Shown here piece after piece: positions 21,526-31,750 of a stretch of DNA of 64,000 nt. Numbering within the stretch: position 1 is the stretch's first letter; the number at the start of each line of letters is the position of its first letter. The stretch comes from Jackrogersella multiformis (taxonomy: Eukaryota > Ascomycota > Sordariomycetes > Xylariales > Hypoxylaceae), in contig CADCXD010000018.1 in the NCBI GenBank assembly GCA_902806575.1, forward strand, positions 124,001 through 188,000, in the 5' to 3' direction. The translations under genes were made by a program, and so were the position numbers. The notes beneath the pieces are model-generated. The model ran no database searches. It saw only the letters and a list, made by a program, of their open reading frames with translations, and had not been told where the DNA came from.

Positions 21526-24500
21526 TTTGGAGGGTGGTTGGCGTGGAGATTTAGAGAAGATGTGAGAATATTCTGCTCGGATGAAGACGGAGATGTGGTG
21601 AGATGAGGCCAGACACCACTCAGTCGGGAGCTCGTCGTGAGTTACCTGATTAATCGGGTAGTTCGGTAGGCAAGGTCAATAGACGGTAGAAAGTTCGAAC
21701 TGAGTCCTCTTTCAAAAGCAGCAATCTCTACAGATTGAGACTAGCGATTCGACTGTTTGTTCTTAAGCTGAAGGTCTGATAAAACCTGACTCTTTCTAGC
21801 AATTATTCCTTCGGGCTTCAATCTTCTTATTCTCGTGTTTCACCTTTCGACGAGTAGCAAATCAATGGGCAGTAGTCAAGCCACGCAGAAGTCCGAGCTA
21901 CTAAGCATGAATTAGGGAAGACGACGAAGAACAGATTCGGGAAGCAAAACAGGGAGAAGAAGGAAAAGGTTGGAAGGATGTGAATGCACGGAAGTACGGC
22001 GGAATATGTAAGAAAACGCATCCTCCTGATGGTAGTCCAGATGCAGCTAGGCCAGCGTGTCTAGCCCCGTCGTGATGCTCTTCAGGGTCGTCTCTCTTTT
22101 CTCGCTCTTTCGACAGGGCCCAATGACTACTACTACTACTACTAGTATCACTAGTATTGGCCAGACCAAAGTCGGGTAGCGACAGCAAAGAACTAGCCGA
22201 TAACTACATAAGACAGACGGATCTGGATATCTGGAAATGAGATTATGTATGGCTTTGGTGCTTACCAAGTACATACCTAAGCCATTTAATGATTACGGCA
22301 CCGGCGGAACGAATCACATATCCGTCTATCCGTCCTTTCGCTCAGATGCTGACGCTGCATGTTCCGCGGCCCGCAGCACGGCGCAGTCATTGGGATTGGG
22401 GGTGGGATTTCTGACGAGGAGAACCGGCGGACCAATTGGAGCCTGAGCCACGAAGTGGTCTAGGGTGTCTCAGAGACAGGATGTGTTGGTTTCCGAGAGA
22501 CCTACAGAGGAACCTATGTACATAGAATAATCATCAGCCTGAAGTGCCGGATACTCACATGAAGCCTAGATATGTCTGACTTGTGATAACTTTGCTAGTC
22601 CCCTACTACATAGTAGGTAGTCTCATACTAAATATTAGCACTGGCTAGTAGTCTCATTTTACCAACGAGAGATGGTTTCTGCGTGTCACGATAGTTTTTT
22701 TTGTTGATCTCGACGTAACGTAGGACTACCTATTACTACTTCGTATTCATGAAGTAGCCTATTATGCATGTATGGGATTAGGTGCTAGTGGCATCAGTTT
22801 GCTAGTAGATAATTGATGTTATCGCATTAACTGATACCTAGGTACATACAATACCCCTACCTGCATGTGTCAATGCAAATGTTGAAAAGTTCAACCTACT
22901 TAGGTACTAGGTACCTATCTAGCCCAAAAAGATCATCCTTTTTCAGCTCTGCGTACCACCGCAGCCACCGCTAATTTAAATCTTTCGCAGCTGCTGCCCT
23001 AGTCAGCCCGGCTAATGCATATATTTATTGCATACCAAGGTACTTCGCGGCAGATAAATTATTACAAGGAACATTTCGCGGTCGATGTGACTTTAAAACC
23101 GAGCGCACTAGAGAGGATTAAGCAGTTTAAGGCTGTACCCCCTTGCTCGCGCTGAAGACTTGGAGACTTATGCAGGCAACCAGCGTGGCTTAGCCGAAAC
23201 ACCGACCGAAAGGAGCTTAGAAGGATATAGCTGAACGGCTGTTATTTTGCGAAGAGTAAAAAGTACCTAGGTAAGGTTTGTAGGTACCTATATTTAGATC
23301 AACCCAGCTGCCTAGGTACCTAACCTACTGAACTATGACCTCCAGGGCTCTTATTTTATTTCGACTTCTTCACCTGCCTAATAAAATATAATACTTTAAG
23401 GCTACTAATCATGTAGAAAGAAGGTTATAATGGAAGTAAACAAGAAGAAACATTTGTTCAACTTAATCTAGTTTCTTATATCATAAGTAAGCCATGATTG
23501 GTCAAGTAATTGCCATAAATCCCCCTTGCATCACTAGGTAGAGTTGTAATTAGGAGCTCCGATCATGCAGCACTGAGCCAACACGTAACAATCTTCTAAC
23601 GTCCATCACTTCGACATCAAAGATTCTACATCCTGAAGAGTAGGTAGTGATAAATTCTAACAGCGTTGTCAATATGGAAGGCAACCGAATATCCAAGAAG
23701 AAATCAACCAAGAATCATGTCTTTGCCAACTTTAGCAATTTACCAAATCTGTTGAGACATGATCTGGGACCTCGTCGTCTGAGATGGATGATCAGGAGCA
23801 CACTTCTTTCCCGCCATATTTAGCATTGGTGAACTGGATATGAATGGTCCAAAGCATGAGTGCGATCCGTGTAGTACTAATGGTAACGACAGCGGTAAGG
23901 GAGAGGAGCAATACTATACAATTCTATCTCACGACTTAACCTCCTGGCTTATGAGGCTTATGAGGGGTGTTGCGGTTGATACTTGAAGGCTCTACTATCA
24001 TGGCTTCAGGTTAAAAACTACGGTCTGAAGTGAGTCATCTTATGTGCGAGATCTCAATGCTGAGTTAGATGGTAATTATAGACAGTTCGTCAGATATCTA
24101 TCGATTTTATGACCAAAATCAATTGATTTACATTGATGTTATGAATCATTTCAAGTGTATAGATAGTTTCCTTGAACTTTTATTCCTTTACCCCCTAATC
24201 TGGTTGCATTAGTAAGCATCAGCTTTCCTAGCTACACCATCCCTAACATTTATGATACGTATAACTAGCACTTTTAAACCACTGTTTATTTATTACTTCA
24301 TTATTCCAATGCCCATCATATTCGAGTTTTATCTTTCTTATTAATCCCGTAAGAGTGAAGTTTCTAACCTAGGTTAGCATGAAGGGACTGCTAGGAAGGA
24401 CTTAGCTATGGGCCTATCGGTACCTATTAATGATAGTTTGCCATTTGATTTTAGCATATTAGCATATTGTCAATAGCAAGTATGTAGGAGATTTGATTGG

Positions 24501-25573
24501 TCCTAGAGACTCTAAAAGATCAATACTTGACTTATCTAGTCGGTTATGGCAATTGCCAACTACGCAATCAGTTCATTAAACGTTAACCATGGTAACTACC
24601 CTAGGTTAGGCAGGTAGTAAACAAGTAGAATAATCAAATAATTAAACCGGAATATATGATGGACTAATGATTCTAATATATATTGAAATATAATTTCATC
24701 ATACTTGCTTGTCACAAGTATACTTTCTGGCATCCATACACTTATAGCCACCTTTGCTCACGCCAACATCATCAATTGCTATTACAGACAAATAAAGAGG
24801 TTATGAGTTTAATATATGATTACTATAATACCTATAGTCTCTCATATCATAAATGTTTCTATTCTTTTCTCTTTTATTGATCTCCTTTAGTGGCCTTTGA
24901 CTCATTGTCGGGGGAGACCTGCTCTAGTTGCAGATTTTAACAGGTATTATATATACATCAACCCCTTTACGACTATCGCTCCCTTGCAGTGAAATCTCGA
25001 TTCGACACAGTTCTGCTAAGAGCTAGTCTAACTTTACTTGCTATACGGTATGTAAGTTTCTAACTGATAGTCATACTATCCCGTGTTATAGGTGATTTTC
25101 AAGGTCTACTTTGGTTCCTTGATCACTTCACAGGTCGTGCGTACCTAGGTAGGTATTATAGTAGATGAGCCTTTACTAATACTTACTCAATAGTAGACAT
25201 AACATTGTTGTGGTTCAAGTTAGTATCTCCCCTTTAACATGCTATCGAGACTATTATGCGCATTAGGAGTAATTATAGATTTATACTATGTATTTCATGG
25301 AGAAATCAACTAACTAATGTTTAACTTCAGCAGGCTTAACCAAAACTTTATTCACAGTTAGAGTCTCCAGCTAGGTATGCTCGGCCTGCTCTTTAAGCTA
25401 CCGAGTACCGAGGTACACTTCGGCACAATAGCGAGGTTATAACTCACTCGAATTTACCTACCTAAGAAATACATCAAATATCCACCTAGGCAGTCAACCA
25501 AACCGGCAGCTAGGACTGCTTAGGGGGGCCTTTCATATCAGAGTTGCTTTGAAAGTCGTACTTTACAGAGAAC
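21526..25573. other. Gene-poor intergenic region
   Basis: About 4 kb without a supportable gene. The first kilobase is the probable promoter and leader of the membrane-protein gene and contains an (ACT)6 run. From about 22.5 kb onward the DNA is AT-rich with many TACCTAGGTA-type motifs (for example 22838, 22905, 23262, 23310, 25140). Parts could be decayed repeats, but I could not recognise any element. Confidence 0.45.
22126..22143. repeat. (ACT)6 microsatellite
   Basis: Six perfect ACT units followed by an imperfect ACTAGT repeat, about 600 bases upstream of the membrane-protein gene start. Confidence 0.85.
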
Positions 25574-25855
25574 ATGCAGAAGCGGATACTCGAAGGCATG
25601 GAGTTCATGGAGGATGATATCAAAGGGTTGACACATGAGCTTCTGACTACCAAGGAAATGATCGCGAGACGGCCTGCTCTGACTGGAAAGACCATACCAC
25701 AAGAGATACCAGACGACGATAGCGATGACAAAGACGACAGCACTATTGTCGACTCGGATGATTCAGATGAGAAACCTGAGAAGGGCAAGAAACGAGTTCT
25801 TTCAATTTCCTCATCAGAGGACGATGAGCCACTTCTCAAGGTCAGAAAGTATTGA
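25574..25855 (+). CDS. Possible small acidic protein or gene fragment
   Basis: A 93-residue frame starting MQKRILEGMEFMEDDIKGL. It is followed by a strongly acidic centre (DDDSDDKDD, DSDDSDEKPEKGKKR) and a Ser/Glu-rich tail, and ends at a stop at 25853-25855. The codon pattern and charge clustering look more protein-like than the other short frames in this AT-rich region. Casein-kinase-type Ser-Asp/Glu clusters and a basic KKR patch resemble nuclear acidic tails. I recognise no family, there is no intron evidence, and an in-frame stop lies just upstream. It may be the remnant of a larger gene or chance. Confidence 0.25.
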   Translation: MQKRILEGMEFMEDDIKGLTHELLTTKEMIARRPALTGKTIPQEIPDDDSDDKDDSTIVDSDDSDEKPEKGKKRVLSISSSEDDEPLLKVRKY

Positions 25856-26862
25856 GAGTCAACGAGGACGTTGACTATCTTTTCGTCGAAGGGCAATTGA
25901 TAGGCTCCGCAATGAACGCATAGCTTACTTCATAGCTTCATCAATGAAGTCATAGCTTACTCAAGAAAGAGCCGTCTGCTTGTTAGATCCAGAGGATATT
26001 AGCCAAAGCTCTCTCGTAGCTATAGAACTTAGACTTAGAATAATCAAGCTGTTATGAATCCATAAGTATGTCTAATAATATGTAGCAACTAACTACCTAC
26101 AGAGGTAGCTAGCAGACACACTAGTTACCTAATGCAATGATCTAGAAAGATACATGAGATGGGAAAGTGCGAGAGACTCGAAGCCAAGCTGGAGAAGGGA
26201 CCCTGGAAGCATACTTGTCACAACTTGTCACAACTTCGAGCAGATGATACAGGAGGTTGACTATATTAAAACTCAGTATGTATGCTTTAACGAAATGAAC
26301 AAAACCAGAAAGAACAATCCAAGCCAAAATAACCACATATGTCAAGTAGGTACTATCATAGTCTACAATGGTTAACTAATGATGTAAAATATAATAGAAG
26401 AGGCGGGAGATAAGATCTAGTTAACTTAGACTAGTGTAGCTCTCGTTTATGAAAGAGCATGTAAGAATTTATCAATTGAAGGATTGACTAGATGAGATAT
26501 TGAATACTATTGAAGTCTATCTCATCTCACCACATAGCAGCCTAGGTGGCTGTGCTGGGTTTGCAACTTCCAGACTAGCTGTTTACATGGAATACTGATC
26601 ATAGGAAAATGTATTCGGAAGGCGCCGATAGGATCAGAGATGGCATTTGCTGCTACTTATTGGTCCAATGCGTAGGATTCGCAGAACCAAAGATTGGGAA
26701 GTCATTGAACTAATACATTTACTCGTTGCTCATACTTGAAGGATAGGAAGTTTAATAACACAAGTTGCCCTTAGCCGGTGAAGCCCTCCTCCAATTCCCG
26801 CCATTTGATCTAGCAAAGAATTTCTCATCTTGAGCTGCGCATTGCCACTTCGGAAGTGACGC
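25856..26862. other. Intergenic, no gene seen
   Basis: AT-rich spacer of about 1 kb between the acidic frame and the I78-type gene end. A duplicated 12-base word (CTTGTCACAA type) occurs near 26215-26237. Nothing else is supportable. Confidence 0.4.
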
Positions 26863-27196
26863 TTAGCCGTGCTGGACGTGGTGGACAGTGCCGTCGTCCT
26901 TGACGTGGACGTTAAGCCGGTCGGGGTTGAAATCCCTAGTCACAAGCATCCCGGGCTGAATCACACGGCATTGCTGCGGAAGATCCTTCTTGCAGAAGTT
27001 CTGGAGATTCTCATGCGTTAGCTTACAGATTCATCTATGACATAGGCACTAGGCCTGGCGTTCGAATGGTATCGTAGGTACATACCGTCTCGCTGTGGTT
27101 GTTGTCGGATACGGTCTTTCCCATCAGCTTGCTGGTCCAGTCCGAGGTCTTGTCCTGGGAGCCGGTGCTGGTGATACCTGGGACGACGAGAGGCAT
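26863..27196 (-). CDS. Small peptidase inhibitor, I78 family-like
   Basis: On the minus strand two exons fit: 27196-27086 and 27009-26863, giving 85 residues. The 76-nt intron has GTATGT, an AGCTAAC branch and an ATGAG acceptor, phase 0. The product begins MPLVVPGITSTGSQDKTSDW, continues with KLMGKTVSDN, and after the splice has NLQNFCKKDLPQQCRVIQPG, VTRDFNPDRLNVHVKDDG and the end TVHHVQHG. The DFNPDRLNVHVKDDGTV block is the signature I associate with I78-type proteinase inhibitors (compact potato-inhibitor-I-like fold) in fungi. There is no signal peptide, so it would act inside the cell, presumably on serine proteases. The two cysteines lie eight apart. The gene is too short and split to be seen as a long open frame. 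A three-copy AGTTTAT repeat sits just upstream of the start. Confidence 0.82.
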
Positions 27197-28020
27197 TTTG
27201 CTGGTTGTTTTTGACGAGGAACAAGTTTATAGTTTATAGTTTATAGTGTATGTGTAGGTATTTCTTAAGTGAAGTTGTAGAGTTATCGAGTAGGGTGATG
27301 GGAGAAGAGAGATGGAATGTAAATGGAAAGAGTTCCTAGTCTGCTCTTATAAACGCCAGGCAAGCAACAAGCTTGGATACCTGGGTACATACCTAGTGTA
27401 GGTACGTATGTTTCGCATCCGTCGTATGAAATGACGTATACGTTTTCTTCTAAACAGGGCAGTCGGCGCCACGGGTGAATCACGTGGTGAACACTTGGGT
27501 GCTTATATAATCCTTATGCCGTATGAGTAGGTTCATTCCAGTAAGATACCTTGATGGCTTCTCCGATTTTTTACTTCTAACTATTGAATGTCTTACGGAT
27601 GCATGAACTTGGAAAATTATATGTGATGCAGACCTTTCAACGAACTGAGGTCTCTTAATCGAGGAGCTTGCATTCATTGAAATACATATCGAGACTAAGG
27701 AGGTACGGAACCTGATAGGTACCTAGGTATCTTCGTACTACCTAATTGATTGTCCAGGTGCCCCGCTAAGCCGGGAGCAAGGGAGTACCTTAGGTACACT
27801 AGGTACCTAGGTACCTAATGGGGGATCGAGTCTGCCCCGCGCTCAACTGCGACTTTGTACTCTGCGACGACTGCGGGGCAATTTCAATCGAACTGCCCCT
27901 CCAAACTTTCACAAGCTTCAATCCAATTCCAAACATTCCTCTACACAGCAACCGGCGCTAGAATTCTAATCTTTAGGACAATACGCATAATACAGGCCAA
28001 TTTAGCTTAAATCCGACACA
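27197..28020. other. Divergent intergenic region of the I78-type gene and tma20
   Basis: About 820 bases. They contain the AGTTTAT tandem repeat at 27223-27245, next to the inhibitor start, and TACCTAGGTA-type motifs at about 27718-27730 and 27795-27820. No gene is supportable. Confidence 0.5.
27223..27245. repeat. AGTTTAT tandem repeat (three copies)
   Basis: Three perfect 7-base units plus two bases, lying in the probable 5' untranslated region of the I78-type gene (which reads leftward). Confidence 0.8.
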
Positions 28021-28757
28021 ATGTTCAAGAAGGAGTAATTATCCCCACCCCTTAACTCCAACCCTCCATCTCCAGCCCCAATCCCAAGCCAATGCCCCTC
28101 AGACAGACAGACAAACAAACAAACTGTCAGACAAAACCAAAGCTAACCTCCGCCTCCCTCCCTCGCAGGCTAAACCCCGCGCCCAAGTCGAAGCTCAAGT
28201 CGTCGGTGCAGCGGTCGCTCCGGCAGTCGCTGCTCACGACGTACCCGCTGCTGACGCCGTACATGGACGAGATCCTGCCGAAGAAGGGGTCGCTCGAGGC
28301 CATGAAGCTGCCGGACCGGTGCACGCTGTACGTGCTGGACTCGCAGCCGCTGTTCTTCCAGCACGACACGTCGACGGTGCTGCCGCACCTGCGCCTCGTC
28401 CACCGCTTCCCCGCCGCCTTCCCCAGCATACGCATCGACCGCGGCGCCATCCGCTTCGTCCTGTCCGGCGCCACCCTCATGGCCCCGGGCCTGACGAGCG
28501 TGGGCGGCAGGCTGCCGACCGGCGTCTTTACCGTCGGCGACGAGGAGGGAAAGGAGGGGCTCGACGACAACGAGAGGTGGACGAGGGAGCTCGAGAAGGG
28601 CGAGCCGGTGGTCGTGCGGGCCGAGGGCAAGACCGAGGCGTGCGCCGTGGGGTTCCTGGTCATGGGCACGAAGGATGTCAAGGAGAAGGGCAAGGGGCCG
28701 GTTATCGAGGACGCGCATTACCTGGGCGATGGATTATGGAGGCTTACCACTGATTAG
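28021..28757 (+). CDS. tma20: Tma20 / MCT-1 family PUA-domain translation factor
   Basis: Two exons fit: a 14-base first exon 28021-28034 (MFKK plus part of Glu) and 28169-28757, giving 200 residues. The 134-nt intron has GTAATT, an AGCTAAC branch and a CTCGCAG acceptor. The product reads MFKKELNPAPKSKLKSSVQ, then LLTPYMDEILPKKGSLEAMK and RCTLYVLDSQPLFFQHD. The PUA domain follows with FPAAFPSIRIDRGAIRFVLS, GATLMAPGLTSVGGRLP, GFLVMGTKDVKEKGKGP and AHYLGDGLW. Tma20 with Tma22 is the DENR/MCT-1 type module that acts on 40S subunits in recycling and reinitiation. The cryptic first exon decides the start: the conserved MFKK beginning is only reached by splicing. A segment after GGRLP (about residues 131-155) seems longer than I remember from other fungi. 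Confidence 0.9.
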
Positions 28758-30259
28758 GGGGTGGTCAGAGGGGGATATGGTCGAAGCATCAGTTGTCCTT
28801 TCCTGTGTTGGGGTGGGGGACACATGCAATGTTATCAATAACATTGACATGAAGAGGGGCAGCTATTATGGATTCTTCGGCCCGGGACTAGATTTAGGAG
28901 GCTCGCTAGGGTCTGAAGCACCCGTTTACGGGTATGAGGCCATCCTCCCTACGGGCGATAGGGGGTCATTCCGCAATGATGGTCTACCGACGCGGAACTG
29001 GTAAATAGCATGAATAACGAAGCATAACTCTACTCGGACACCATGGTTGAAGGTGACATCCAGGGGGATTGGATTGTAGTGAGAAATCGCTGACTAGTTG
29101 ACGTATATAAGTGGTATCTTATGGGATGTGAAACTAAGAGCGGCCCCTGTCTCTGATGGTATTATTTATGAAATAACAGCTCTTCAATTATCTAGACACT
29201 AATTATATGGTAGAAATATGGAAGTTTCTAGTATCATAATTGGCATATTGGATTTGATACTAATTGGTTTGCCATAGTTTGCGGAGCTATTCCGAGGACA
29301 ATTCAAGTGTGGGGCCGGCCCGCCGGCTGAGTTGCATCGGAGCCCGAACCGGCTCTCACAGGCCAATTATAAGGAGTACACCACCACCTTTGAGAGGGGA
29401 AATAGTCTGAAATGTCCACAAATGTAGCTATAGAGTATTCTGCTTGGTTTTAAGAGTTTTGAAATTTATTAATGATCCTTTGTCCTTTTCACTGGCCGCA
29501 TTCATGTTACATATCATATTTAATGCCTGGTGTTATTGCATCAGGTTTGTCGGCTATCTGGATATTGTTTCAAAGGTGACTTGTCGTTTTAAAATGCTAA
29601 GTTTTAAATGCTCAGTATGGTAGGGAAGGTTTGATGAGAATTAATAGCATGCAATGATAAGGTATCTAGGTAGGTGGTGGATGTAGAAATCTTCACCTGG
29701 ATGCAAATCACCAATTATTTGGCCTGGGAAGCTTCATCTGCATCACCAGTCATTCTACTATCAATATTCATGCATAGTTTTGGCTTGACAGTCCGTATTC
29801 TTCTGTCTACCCTGTGATAACAATCCTTCAGTATGACAATCCTCCAAGTATGAAAATTCTTCAGTGTGTGACAATCCTTCAGTGTGTGACAATTCCAACT
29901 CCGGTATGTATGTATATAACAATCCGTGCTTCAAAGGGGATTGGTAAACTTCCGTCCAAAAGCATTATTAATCCTCCTGATATACTCCGGTCGTTACCTA
30001 TTATAGGAATGGAAATGCAAGGTTTTCGGGAAAGCAAGTATGGCAGAAGAGTCAATGTGCCATGTGAGTGCAAAAGGAAACATGATGCGAGGTATGCAAA
30101 GGCAAGAGATGTGTTGCGCATTCGAGCCACTGTTTTTCAATCTGTGTTGTGGCCGAGAATCATAGAGAATGGAGTGCTGCATAAATTTCTCCAGTGTTGT
30201 TACTAGAGAGGATGTCCTCACCAGAAGATGATGAAGTTAGGTGGTCACAGACAATGTCT
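28758..30259. other. Intergenic, convergent 3' regions
   Basis: About 1.5 kb between tma20 (+) and the unrecognised gene (-). It is AT-rich and includes a degenerate minisatellite at 29815-29902. The open frames at 29814-30206 are produced by that repeat and show no protein features. Confidence 0.45.
29815..29902. repeat. Degenerate minisatellite, 17-19 bp units
   Basis: About five units related to TGACAATCCTTCAGTGTG, some differing by small indels. The two best-matching units are adjacent at about 29850-29887. Confidence 0.7.
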
Positions 30260-31750
30260 TCAGACCAGCGAATTCGCTGGTCGATCACCAGCGTTACCTC
30301 CGAACATGTGGTAGAACTCCGCACCCTGGATCGCATAGCGGAAATCAGGGCTCAAGTATTGCCAGCGGTCCAGTATGTGAGGACGAGCAACCGTCTCGAG
30401 AACCCAGTCGCCGAACCACCAATCTGGGAACGGCTTGAGAGCCGAAGAAAGACTTTTGTACTTGTGGTACAGGTATTCGATTTCCGACAGTGTGGTCTCG
30501 TGCTCCTGCACCGTGTGGATGGTGTAGCCCAGGAAGCCCATGAAATCGAACATCTGCTCGCGGAACTCCTCGAAGTGGTTAGCGATCATGTTACAGAATT
30601 CGATGCTGCCGCCCCACTTCTCGACGAGGTGCATCGCGTTGATGAAGTCTTCACCGGCGAAGCGCGAGAGCGCCTCGGAGTCGAAGTTGCAACTGCCATT
30701 GGCGACCTTCAGGACAAGCTTGACAACCGCGGGGGACTCCTCGACGAAGACCACTGCGTTGAGCGGCTGGTTGCGATAGACGCCGAACTTTTTGAACAAG
30801 TTGGGGAGTCGGCTGATGTCCGCAAGGCTCACGCTAAACATGACATCTAAATTAGCCACGATGATGCCCAGCGGCCTAAGGGATAATCTGTTAGCCATGT
30901 TGCCATCGGAAGGAAACTATAGGGAGGAAAGGGGGGCATTTACATGCGGAGGCGCGTGCCAGTAGCATTTCCAGTCGCATTACCAGTCGCGTCAAAGGAA
31001 GTGCGGTTCACCATGCACCTGCGAAGTAAGGTGTTAGCATCGTTGCCACAAGAGTAAGGGATAGGGAATCAAAGAAAGGGGTTTAACATACTCATAGCTT
31101 GGAGCGCCGTCGCCAAACACCATCGAGTTGAGACCGATCTGGCTAGGGGGTGTCGCGAACGTGAAGCGACTGTAGGAAGTTGCCAGAGGTTGGGCGTTGT
31201 ACATAGAAGATGAAGGGTGAATACGGGGTCCTGCAAGCACGGCACCCCCGTTGTTGGTACCAAGTTGACCGGTGGTAGGATGCTGACCGCGAGCGTTCTT
31301 AGCATGCTCGTTTCCCACAGAAGGCGTAATATGGACACTTGTAGCCATACCAAACGGACAGTTCAGGCGAGGCTCGCAGAAGCGGCAAGGACCCATCACA
31401 TAAGTGACCCTGTAGGGGACCTGCGCACGCGCCGAAGCAAGCATCAGATTGGGAATGGAGTCCTCTTCATGAGTGATAGGGTACGGTCCCTCCACGCGAT
31501 AAGTAGATGCAGATACTGCTGTGGGAGTGGAAGGGGTCATGACCGATACAGGTGTAGAGCAGTTAGACAACTCGGGAGTAGACAACTCAGGAGTGGACAT
31601 CTCTCGGGGGGTAAACATCTCGCGGGGAGTGGACATCTCACTAGGAGTAGCGAAGTGAACGGGGGTTCCAAGCACTAGAGGATCATAGTCCATGAAATCG
31701 CCGAATCTACGACTACCCCAAGGGGTGGCTGGTTCAGATACAGAATACAT
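30260..31750 (-). CDS. Unrecognised fungal protein with Thr-Pro repeats
   Basis: On the minus strand three exons fit: 31750-31092, 31018-30944 and 30875-30260, giving 449 residues. Introns are 73 nt (GTATGT) and 68 nt (GTAAAT, GGCTAAC branch, CCCTTAG). The start at MYSVSEPATPWGS is chosen because its context is ACCATG; an upstream in-frame ATG at 31897 would add a poorly protein-like 49 residues. Residues 35-75 hold a run of STP/FTP/PREM/PEL units, each a minimal proline-directed kinase site. A CRFCEP motif follows. The short second exon encodes the repeat DATGNATGNATG. The C-terminal half looks globular and helical (VMFSVSLADISRLPNLFKKF, SRFAGEDFINAMHL, HFEEFREQMFDFMGFLGY). I recognise no domain and assign no function. 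It is convergent with tma20. Confidence 0.7.

Noticed and set aside
28127..28718. Two minus-strand frames of over 180 residues
   Set aside because: Antisense to tma20, whose plus-strand product is recognisable along its whole length.
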